From an uncultured Atopobium sp. (lineage in GTDB: Bacteria > Actinomycetota > Coriobacteriia > Coriobacteriales > Atopobiaceae), in assembly GCA_947252455.1 (NCBI GenBank), contig CAMXVQ010000036.1, positions 1-12,246 of the forward strand: a stretch of DNA of 12,246 nucleotides. The letters are read 5' to 3'. Shown in pieces: positions 6,827-12,246 of this stretch (the stretch's first letter is position 1; every line of letters starts with the position of its first letter). Made by a program: the position numbers and the translations under genes. The notes below the pieces were generated by a model. That model saw nothing but the letters and a program-made list of their open reading frames with translations. It was not told where the DNA came from and did no database searches.

Positions 6827-6844
6827 AACTTATCTCTCCTGCAA

Positions 6845-7057
6845 CTAGTTGTTTGCAGCTTTAGATGCTGCAAGTTGACGAGCACGTAACTCTGTTTGAA
6901 CGCGCGCAATGTCGCGCTTAACAGCTTTTACACGAGCGGTGTTGTCGAGCTGGCTGGTTGCCATCTGAAAACGCAGATTAAAAAGCTCAGAACGACCGTC
7001 TTCGAGTTTTTGAGCGAGCTGCTCATCGGTCAGCTCACGAATTTCGGTGTATTTCAT
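6845..7057 (-). CDS. rpmC: 50S ribosomal protein L29
   Basis: 70 aa, two long helices forming a hairpin. It lies near the peptide exit tunnel together with L23, where chaperones and targeting factors dock. The family pattern is visible: MKYTEIRELTDEQLAQKLED, then ELFNLRFQMATSQLDN, then VKRDIARVQTELR. Compared with many L29 it has a short Ala/Ser-rich tail (RQLAASKAANN). A strong GGAGGAG lies before the start, which is 5 nt after the rplP stop, so translation is probably coupled. Confidence 0.96.
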   Translation of the reverse strand: MKYTEIRELTDEQLAQKLEDGRSELFNLRFQMATSQLDNTARVKAVKRDIARVQTELRARQLAASKAANN

Positions 7058-7062
7058 GTTGT

Positions 7063-7488
7063 CTACTCCTCCACATCCGACGTGGCACGGGCAACAACCT
7101 TGGTCTTGATAGGCATCTTGTGCTGTGCAAGACGCAATGCTTCTTTAGCCACTTCTTCAGACACGCCGTCGATTTCAAACATGATACGACCAGGTTTAAC
7201 GACCGCTACCCATTCCTCTGGGTTACCTTTACCGGAACCCATACGAGTTTCTGCAGGTTTCTTAGAAATCGGCTTGTCCGGGAAAATTGTAATCCAAACT
7301 CTACCACCACGTTTCATGTAACGGGTGATTGCAATACGAGCTGCCTCAATTTGACGATTGGTAATCCAATGAGCTTCAAGAGCTTGAAGTCCATAGGAAC
7401 CAAAATGCAACTCAGTATTACCCTTTGCATGGCCCTTCATGGAGCCGCGCTGTACTTTACGGTGAAGAACGCGCTTAGGTGCCAGCAT
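7063..7488 (-). CDS. rplP: 50S ribosomal protein L16
   Basis: 141 aa, near the usual length. A late-assembling large-subunit protein near the A site and the peptidyl-transferase region. Markers: MLAPKRVLHRKVQRG, KGNTELHFGSYGLQALE, RGGRVWITIFPDKPISKKPA, RMGSGKGNPEEWVAVVKPGR. It begins inside the rpsC stop: TAATG shares one base (7488), a direct sign of translational coupling, and GGAGGAG lies upstream within rpsC. Confidence 0.97.
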   Translation of the reverse strand: MLAPKRVLHRKVQRGSMKGHAKGNTELHFGSYGLQALEAHWITNRQIEAARIAITRYMKRGGRVWITIFPDKPISKKPAETRMGSGKGNPEEWVAVVKPGRIMFEIDGVSEEVAKEALRLAQHKMPIKTKVVARATSDVEE

Positions 7489-8198
7489 TAGCGACTCCTC
7501 CTCTCATTGCGACGACGAGGACGGCTTGTTCCCTCTAATGCAGGGTTAGGAGCACTTTGTCCTGGAAGTTTCTCGCCTAAATAAATCCAAACCTTAATGC
7601 CTACTGCGCCCATAGTGGTGCTTGCAGTAGCTTGTGCATAATCAATCTTGGCGCGAAGAGTGTGCAGAGGCACGCGACCTTCACGCGACCACTCAACACG
7701 ACCCATTTCGGCACCGTTCAGACGGCCAGAGCATTGAATACGAATACCCTTAGCGCCAGCTTTGGTGGCACCCTGAACTGCTTTTCTTACAGCACGGCGG
7801 AATGCAACACGACCTTCCAACTGCTCTGCAATACGATCAGCAGTAAGTTGTGCGTCGAGATCGGGTTGTTTAATTTCTACAACTTCGACATTAACATCGC
7901 CTTTGCCAACCTTGGCAATTTTTTGAACATCTTTGCGCAGATCATCGATCTCGGTACCTTTTTTACCAATTACAATACCAGGGCGCGATGTTAAGATGAC
8001 GACTTTAACCTTGTCGCCGGCACGCTCAATTTCAACGCGAGAGAGAGCTGCAGAAGCAAGACGCTTCTTGAGATACTTACGAATTTCAAGATCGCTACCG
8101 ACATTTTGAGCATAGTTATTTTTACCTGCATACCAGCGAGAACGCCATTGCTCGGTTATGCCCAAACGAAAACCGGTTGGTTGTACTTTCTGACCCAT
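7488..8198 (-). CDS. rpsC: 30S ribosomal protein S3
   Basis: 236 aa. Head protein of the small subunit that lines the mRNA entry tunnel and contributes to its helicase activity. N-terminus MGQKVQPTGFRLGITEQWRS is characteristic. The type II KH domain carries GIVIGKKG (74-81), and the C-terminal domain has AKGIRIQCSGRLNGAEM and GVKVWIYLGE-like GIKVWIYLGEK. It ends in a very basic tail (RPRRRNERRSR). AAGGAGG lies about 12 nt before the ATG, inside the end of rplV, and the gap to rplV is 7 nt. The stop overlaps the rplP start. Confidence 0.97.
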   Translation of the reverse strand: MGQKVQPTGFRLGITEQWRSRWYAGKNNYAQNVGSDLEIRKYLKKRLASAALSRVEIERAGDKVKVVILTSRPGIVIGKKGTEIDDLRKDVQKIAKVGKGDVNVEVVEIKQPDLDAQLTADRIAEQLEGRVAFRRAVRKAVQGATKAGAKGIRIQCSGRLNGAEMGRVEWSREGRVPLHTLRAKIDYAQATASTTMGAVGIKVWIYLGEKLPGQSAPNPALEGTSRPRRRNERRSR

Positions 8199-8205
8199 AC
8201 TATCT

Positions 8206-8565
8206 CTACGCCTCCTTTCCAGGTGCGACGACGACCGTAATGTGGCTCGTGCGCTTGTTAATACGAGAAGCTGAACCTTTAGCGCGAGGACGAATACGCT
8301 TAAGCGTAGGTCCTTCGTTTACATAAGCTGCTTTAACAACGAGCGTACGAGCGCGCAGGTTGTGATTGTTCTCGGCATTTGCTACAGCAGACTTTAAAAC
8401 CTTAGTAACAGGCTCTGCAGCAGCGCGTGTAGAGAATTGAAGTGCTTCCAAAGCACGGTCAATAGACTTGTTGCGAATTAAATCAACAACCATACGTGCT
8501 TTACGAGGTGCCATGCGAACAAACTTAGCTGTTGCTTTTACCTCTTGAACTTGAGTGTTAGCCAT
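8206..8565 (-). CDS. rplV: 50S ribosomal protein L22
   Basis: 119 aa. Its extended hairpin lines the peptide exit tunnel, next to L4, and is a known site of macrolide-resistance changes. Family features: TAKFVRMAPRKARMVVDLIR near the start, SAVANAENNHNL in the middle, and the tunnel hairpin GPTLKRIRPRAKGSASRINK followed by TSHITVVV. No deletion is evident in the hairpin. The ribosome-binding site is a G-run, AAGGGGGT, about 9 nt before the ATG. Gaps to rpsS and rpsC are 15 and 7 nt. Confidence 0.97.
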   Translation of the reverse strand: MANTQVQEVKATAKFVRMAPRKARMVVDLIRNKSIDRALEALQFSTRAAAEPVTKVLKSAVANAENNHNLRARTLVVKAAYVNEGPTLKRIRPRAKGSASRINKRTSHITVVVAPGKEA

Positions 8566-8580
8566 AAACGTTTACCCCCT

Positions 8581-8838
8581 TTATGCCTTGTGGCCGCGGA
8601 AGGTACGAGTTGGAGCAAATTCGCCCAACTTATGACCAACCATAGACTCGGTAAGATATACAGGGACATGCTTACGACCATCATGGACAGCAATGGTGTG
8701 TCCTACCATCTCGGGAAAGATGGTTGAAGAACGTGACCACGTTTTAATGACGTCTTTTTTACCTGCCTCGTTCATAGCGGCTACGCGCGCAAGGAGGCGA
8801 GTCTCCACAAACGGGCCCTTCTTGAGACTTCTGCTCAT
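8581..8838 (-). CDS. rpsS: 30S ribosomal protein S19
   Basis: 85 aa. Located in the small-subunit head, where it contacts S13 and the A-site tRNA side of the bridge region. Recognised by MSRSLKKGPFVETRLLARV, the TWSRSSTIFPEMVGHTIAVH stretch, and the ending MVGHKLGEFAPTRTFRGHKA, all strongly conserved. AGGAG precedes the ATG in the 31-nt gap after rplB. Normal length and no unusual substitution seen. Confidence 0.97.
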   Translation of the reverse strand: MSRSLKKGPFVETRLLARVAAMNEAGKKDVIKTWSRSSTIFPEMVGHTIAVHDGRKHVPVYLTESMVGHKLGEFAPTRTFRGHKA

Positions 8839-8869
8839 TTTGTAAATCTCCTCTTACTTAGGTATCCAA

Positions 8870-9706
8870 CTATTTAGAACGACGACGACGAATGATGAGG
8901 CGGTTTGAAGCCTTCTTCGGGTCACGAGTCTTGTAACCCTTGGTTGGTTTACCCCAAGGTGTAACAGATGGACGACCAGAAGTGTGGTTCTTACCTTCAC
9001 CACCACCGTGTGGGTGGTCTACAGGGTTCATAACCGTACCACGAACGGTAGGACGAACGCCTGCCCAGCGACGACGACCAGCTTTACCAACAACAATGTT
9101 GGAGTGATCGGCATTGCCAACTTCACCGATAGTTGCACGACACGTAAGCAAAACGCGGCGAAGCTCAGATGACGGCATACGCAAAATTGCATAACCGTTA
9201 TCTTTACCCATAAGCTGAATTGAAGTTCCAGCTGCACGTGCCATAGCTGCGCCTTTACCAGGTTGGAACTCAACAGCATGGATGAGCGTACCTACTGGAA
9301 TCTCGGACAGAGGCATCGTGTTACCAGGTTTAATATCTACATCTTTTGATCCAGAGAGAACCTGATCTCCAACATGCAAGCCTTCGGGGCATAAGATATA
9401 TGCCTTTTCACCATCTACATAGTGAAGAAGTGCAATGCGAGCAGAGCGGTTTGGATCGTACTCGATAGTAGCAACTTTTGCAGGTACATCGTCTTTACGA
9501 CGCTTGAAGTCTATTCTTCTGTACTTGCGTTTGTTCCCGCCACCTTGGTGACGAGTAGTAATGCGACCGTTGTTGTTACGACCACCTTTAGACGAAAGTG
9601 GCTCAAGAAGTGACTTCTCGGGCTCGGTGGCTGTAATCTCTGCAAAGTCAGAGACGGTTTGCCAACGTCTACCAGCACTCGTAGGCTTGAGGTGCTTTAC
9701 TGCCAT
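8870..9706 (-). CDS. rplB: 50S ribosomal protein L2
   Basis: 278 aa. Primary 23S rRNA-binding protein needed for subunit association and peptidyl-transferase function. Landmarks: MAVKHLKPTSAGRRWQTVSD, the basic GGGNKRKYRRIDFKRRKDD segment, the SH3-like core, and VDHPHGGGEGK near residues 229-239 with the conserved His near the catalytic region. The tail KGYKTRDPKKASNRLIIRRR is typical. A purine-rich GAAGGGAAG lies before the ATG. Upstream is an unusually long 129-nt spacer with three hairpins, so expression of this and later genes may be set separately from rplC-rplD-rplW. Confidence 0.97.
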   Translation of the reverse strand: MAVKHLKPTSAGRRWQTVSDFAEITATEPEKSLLEPLSSKGGRNNNGRITTRHQGGGNKRKYRRIDFKRRKDDVPAKVATIEYDPNRSARIALLHYVDGEKAYILCPEGLHVGDQVLSGSKDVDIKPGNTMPLSEIPVGTLIHAVEFQPGKGAAMARAAGTSIQLMGKDNGYAILRMPSSELRRVLLTCRATIGEVGNADHSNIVVGKAGRRRWAGVRPTVRGTVMNPVDHPHGGGEGKNHTSGRPSVTPWGKPTKGYKTRDPKKASNRLIIRRRRSK

Positions 9707-9835
9707 ACTTTTCTTCCCTTCTTTCCGTTGGCCGATAAGCCTAGGGATTATCTTATCGACACCGGACTACCACGTTGCCGCGCGTATCCATAACGTGCGA
9801 CTAAGTACCCGCTCTGTTAAAAAGCGGGCGCTTGT
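9707..9835 (-). other. Structured rplW-rplB spacer with three hairpins
   Basis: 129 nt without a gene, in an operon whose other gaps are mostly under 40 nt. It can fold into three local stems: CCCGCT/AGCGGG at 9808-9828 (6 bp, 7 nt after the rplW stop), CGCGCGT/ACGTGCG at 9779-9799 (7 bp including one G-U), and CGATAAG/CTTATCG at 9733-9758 (7 bp, 12-nt loop). None has a following T run on the minus strand, so these are not canonical terminators. mRNA processing sites, a partial attenuator or a ribosomal-protein binding site are possible. Confidence 0.45.
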
Positions 9836-10141
9836 TTACTCTTCAGAAGCTGCAGAGGAATTTGCAAATACCTCAATTTGCTCGCCTTCGGCAAGCGTTA
9901 CAACAGCTTTTTTCCACTTACGGGTTTTGCCAGCAACATAACGAACGCGTTTTGTCTTAGGCTGAACCCACATTGTGTTTACTTTGGTAACGTGTACATT
10001 AAAAAGTTTTTCTACTGCGCTTGCAATCTCTTCTTTAGGAGCGCTCGCAGCAACTTCAAATGTATACTTTCCAGAACTCATCAAATCGAACGAACGCTCT
10101 GATACAACTGGACGAATAATTACTTCATAGGCACAAGTCAT
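9836..10141 (-). CDS. rplW: 50S ribosomal protein L23
   Basis: 101 aa. Early 23S rRNA binder at the peptide tunnel exit and the docking site for trigger factor and SRP. Pattern: EVIIRPVVSERSFDLMSSGK, then YTFEVAASAPKEEIASAVEK, LFNVHVTKVNTM, and a basic loop KTKRVRYVAGKTRKWKKAVV. It ends in a short acidic Ser/Ala tail (SSAASEE). The ATG overlaps the rplD stop by one base (TAATG at 10143-10139), with GAGGAGG upstream inside rplD, so translation is coupled. Confidence 0.96.
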   Translation of the reverse strand: MTCAYEVIIRPVVSERSFDLMSSGKYTFEVAASAPKEEIASAVEKLFNVHVTKVNTMWVQPKTKRVRYVAGKTRKWKKAVVTLAEGEQIEVFANSSAASEE

Positions 10142-10767
10142 TAGCTGAGCGCCTCCTCAAGTTGTTTAGCTACATCAACAGTCATAACAAGAGCAGCATT
10201 ATCGACAAGAATACGAGTATTTACTTCTGATGAAGCATAGATAACTACCTTAGGAAGGTTTCTAAACGAAAGGTAAGTTTCAACATCATCATCATCTACA
10301 ACAAGCGTAACGCGCTTATTTTGAAGCTCAAGGGCTTTGATAATAGCAGCAGCTTGTTTAGTAGAAGCTTTTTCAAAAGCGAATTTATCAAGAACAATAA
10401 GTTCACCATCGGCAAGTTTGCCAGAAAGAACGCTTTTCATAGCAAGCTTTTTCTCTTTGTTGTTGCTACGAAGTGCGTGTGAGTGAGGAGTGGGGCCAAA
10501 TACAACGCCACCGCCTACCCATTGAGGCGCGCGAATTGTACCTTGACGTGCGCGTCCAGTACCCTTTTGGCGGAACGGTTTTACACCACCACCAGAAACG
10601 GCAGAACGATTTTTAGTTGAGTGTGTACCCTGGCGAAGGCATGCTTCGTATGCAACAACAACTTGATGCACAACAGGGATATTGGGCTCAATACCAAAAA
10701 CGTCGGAAGAAAGCTCAAGTGTATCTGCGCTTTTCCCTTCTACGTTTTTTACTTCAATCTTTGACAT
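10141..10767 (-). CDS. rplD: 50S ribosomal protein L4
   Basis: 208 aa. Its internal loop reaches the exit tunnel beside L22; in Escherichia coli L4 also represses its own operon, though nothing here shows that. The conserved loop is intact: RQGTHSTKNRSAVSGGGVKP, then RQKGTGRARQGTIRAPQWVG, then GGVVFGPTPHSHALRSNNKE. The C-terminal half (VTLVVDDDDVETYLSFRNLP, then LVDNAALVMT) fits the family. AAGGAGA lies before ATG 10767. The gap to rplC is 37 nt, and the stop is shared with the rplW start. Confidence 0.97.
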   Translation of the reverse strand: MSKIEVKNVEGKSADTLELSSDVFGIEPNIPVVHQVVVAYEACLRQGTHSTKNRSAVSGGGVKPFRQKGTGRARQGTIRAPQWVGGGVVFGPTPHSHALRSNNKEKKLAMKSVLSGKLADGELIVLDKFAFEKASTKQAAAIIKALELQNKRVTLVVDDDDVETYLSFRNLPKVVIYASSEVNTRILVDNAALVMTVDVAKQLEEALS

Positions 10768-10804
10768 CTTAATCTCCTTGGTAGCCTAGGGTTTGCTTTG
10801 GGCC

Positions 10805-11425
10805 TTAGGCCATACGGATCGAGACAAGAGCATTTTTGCCGCCAGGTACAGCACCTTTAACGAGCATAAGATTTTGCTCTTCGTCGATACGAACAAGCTT
10901 AAGATTTTTTACAGTTACACGCTCATCGCCCATGTGACCAGCCATGTGCAATCCTTTACGAACGCGTGCAGGATATGAACACTGACCAATGGAACCCGGC
11001 TCGCGCTGGTTGCGTGAACCATGAGCTTTAGGACCACAAGAGAAGTTCCAGCGCTTAATGGTTCCCTGGAAACCTTTACCCTTTGAGGTACCAATTACAT
11101 CTACAGCAGCTACGTCTGCAAAATCTTTAACGGTGACGACGTCGCCGCATTTGTGATCTTCGCCGTTTTCAACGCGAACTTCTGCCAAATAACGAGCAGG
11201 CTCAACGTTGTGAGCTTTAAAGTGACCAGCCAAGGGTTTGTTAACGTGCTTAGCTTTAATGTCACCAAAACCAATTTGAACAGCGTCATAGCCGTCTGTA
11301 GCTTTGGTCTTAACTTGCGACACCGTGCAGGGACCAGCTTGAATTACCGTTACAGGAACGATGTTATCGTTCTCATCCCATACTTGTGTCATACCGATCT
11401 TGCGACCAAGAATCGTTGTGACCAT
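10805..11425 (-). CDS. rplC: 50S ribosomal protein L3
   Basis: 206 aa from ATG 11425. Early 23S rRNA binder whose central extension reaches the peptidyl-transferase centre. Markers: MVTTILGRKIGMTQVWDEND, TSKGKGFQGTIKRWNFSCGP, AHGSRNQREPGSIGQCSYPA (containing the conserved Gln region), then GLHMAGHMGDERVTVKNLKL. The frame stays open to 11476, but those 17 residues are not L3-like. AGGA 6 nt before ATG 11425 supports the shorter start. This is the first gene of the operon here: rpsJ, which normally precedes it, is not present between it and the divergent gene at 11909. Confidence 0.96.
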   Translation of the reverse strand: MVTTILGRKIGMTQVWDENDNIVPVTVIQAGPCTVSQVKTKATDGYDAVQIGFGDIKAKHVNKPLAGHFKAHNVEPARYLAEVRVENGEDHKCGDVVTVKDFADVAAVDVIGTSKGKGFQGTIKRWNFSCGPKAHGSRNQREPGSIGQCSYPARVRKGLHMAGHMGDERVTVKNLKLVRIDEEQNLMLVKGAVPGGKNALVSIRMA

Positions 11426-11728
11426 GTGTTTTCCTAACCTTCGGTGGTCATGAGACGTTTCGTTAGCGCGCGTCATACGTGCCTATGCGTGCATTAAACG
11501 CACATAATAAGGCATAAAAAACCTTACGTCTGCTAACAAGTGCACCCTACACTTTCCTCAGCGGACCACAACGTATATATGCTGCTTGAACTTGGCATTT
11601 GTTGCGAGCAGTTGTCTTTAACACAGGATAAGACAAGCAACAAAATGCTAAATATCCACAAAAATGCAGCTGTATTAGTCTACTCACTTTGAGGACTGAA
11701 CGCAAACTTTCACGAATAACTCATATTT
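11426..11728 (-). other. Gene-free leader and upstream region of the ribosomal operon
   Basis: About 300 bp between rplC and the divergent promoter. I found no convincing open frame, in particular no rpsJ (about 102 codons) on either strand, and no tRNA. Small stems are possible (TGCGT/ACGCA around 11496-11511, TAAGG/CCTTA around 11518-11536). The operon promoter must lie here, but no pair of -35/-10 boxes on the minus strand is good enough to call. Confidence 0.4.
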
Positions 11729-11756
11729 TTGATCGTTTTGTTGTATTATCTATAGT
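11729..11756 (+). promoter_or_regulatory. Predicted promoter of the rightmost gene
   Basis: TTGATC (11729-11734, 4/6) and TATAGT (11751-11756, 5/6) with a 16-bp spacer in an AT-rich stretch. A start near 11763 would give a leader of about 145 nt before ATG 11909. The leader holds a small perfect stem, TTTGCTT/AAGCAAA (11825-11841), with no T run after it. Confidence 0.5.
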
Positions 11757-11908
11757 AATTTGTAGAGGCGACAACGTTCGCTGCATGGCGACCCACGCTG
11801 CTGCGAATAATCACTTTGGTTTTGTTTGCTTGAAAAGCAAAATTGGTATCGCAACTATATTGTGCAACGAAAGTTTGTTGTACATCAAAAGAAAGGCTTG
11901 GCTAGCCC

Positions 11909-12246
11909 ATGAGTACACCGTGGCAAGTTCTCTATCGTTTGGATGCAACTCAGACGAATATGCAGGATCATATTCATGTAAACAGTCTGTGCAAACTAAC
12001 CTGTGATGCGCTGCAAATTCTTAATAACACGCAAACCCACAAAACGTTTTTGCAGCTTAAGATTTCAAATCCGTTTGATGCGCCACAAACCTCATGTGCA
12101 GCTAGCATTACCTTGCACGCGCGCGACGGTCAAGACTATGTTTTTCCACAAGAGCCCCTTGCACTTTCGCTTGACGCACACGCTTCGTTTGAAATGGAGC
12201 CGCTTGAGATTTCTGTTCAAGATGTTACGGGTGCAGATGTATATAT
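11909..12246 (+). CDS. Unrecognised protein, N-terminal 112 residues only
   Basis: Open from ATG 11909 to the right edge; an in-frame TAG at 11903-11905 makes this the first possible ATG. GAAAGG lies 12 nt upstream, rather far for a Shine-Dalgarno, so a later start is possible. It has no signal peptide and no clear membrane helix. The visible part begins MSTPWQVLYRLDATQTNMQD. From about residue 50 alternating hydrophobic positions (KTFLQLKISNPFDAP, then ASITLHARDG, then LALSLDAHASFEMEPLEISV) suggest a beta-sandwich. Three Cys (28, 32, 63) show no zinc-ribbon spacing. I do not recognise the family. Divergent from the ribosomal operon with its own predicted promoter; codon use resembles the neighbours. 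Confidence 0.7.
   Translation, partial: MSTPWQVLYRLDATQTNMQDHIHVNSLCKLTCDALQILNNTQTHKTFLQLKISNPFDAPQTSCAASITLHARDGQDYVFPQEPLALSLDAHASFEMEPLEISVQDVTGADVY

Noticed and set aside
11426..11476. 17-residue N-terminal extension of L3
   Set aside because: Not family-like, and a good AGGA site lies directly before the internal ATG at 11425.
11689..12006. 105-codon plus-strand open frame
   Set aside because: It contains the predicted promoter 11729-11756 and overlaps the better frame from 11909, which stays open to the edge and has protein-like composition.

Overview
The window looks like a chromosomal piece of a moderately low-GC actinobacterium. The ribosomal proteins have an actinobacterial flavour and the flanking genes are AT-leaning. 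A member of the Coriobacteriia (Atopobium/Lancefieldella-like) is my best guess, but this is inference from protein style and base composition, not a database match.

Layout: (1) 1-2237, minus strand: the N-terminal 745 residues of a large secreted surface protein running off the left edge. It has a signal peptide, a long unrecognised ectodomain, an InlB-type B-repeat, an Ig-like domain and the start of a Pro/Glu/Gln stalk. (2) 2238-2915: a 678-bp divergent control region. (3) 2916-5485, plus strand: a two-gene ABC-2-type transporter (ATPase plus 12-TM permease). (4) 5486-5723: a non-coding stretch holding a degenerate 15-bp tandem repeat. (5) 5724-11425, minus strand: a ribosomal protein operon in the order rplC-rplD-rplW-rplB-rpsS-rplV-rpsC-rplP-rpmC-rpsQ-rplN-rplX, closed by a strong intrinsic terminator. 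rpsJ is absent in front and rplE onward is absent behind. (6) 11426-11908: leader/intergenic DNA. (7) 11909 to the right edge, plus strand: the start of an unrecognised protein.

The most striking signal is in the divergent control region. Each flanking gene has a run of exactly nine G on its own sense strand, placed where a length change should alter expression. For the surface protein the G9 lies inside the promoter spacer (TTGCAA, 17 bp, TATTAT), so the present length gives the optimal spacing. For the ABC transporter the G9 takes the Shine-Dalgarno position, 5 nt before the ATG. This is the architecture of slipped-strand phase variation, one switch at transcription and one at translation. 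Between them lies an inverted repeat with 30-bp arms (26/30 matching) around a 116-bp, hairpin-rich core. The inferred picture is a surface adhesin and an exporter whose expression can vary independently in a population, sitting next to a constitutively needed ribosomal operon.
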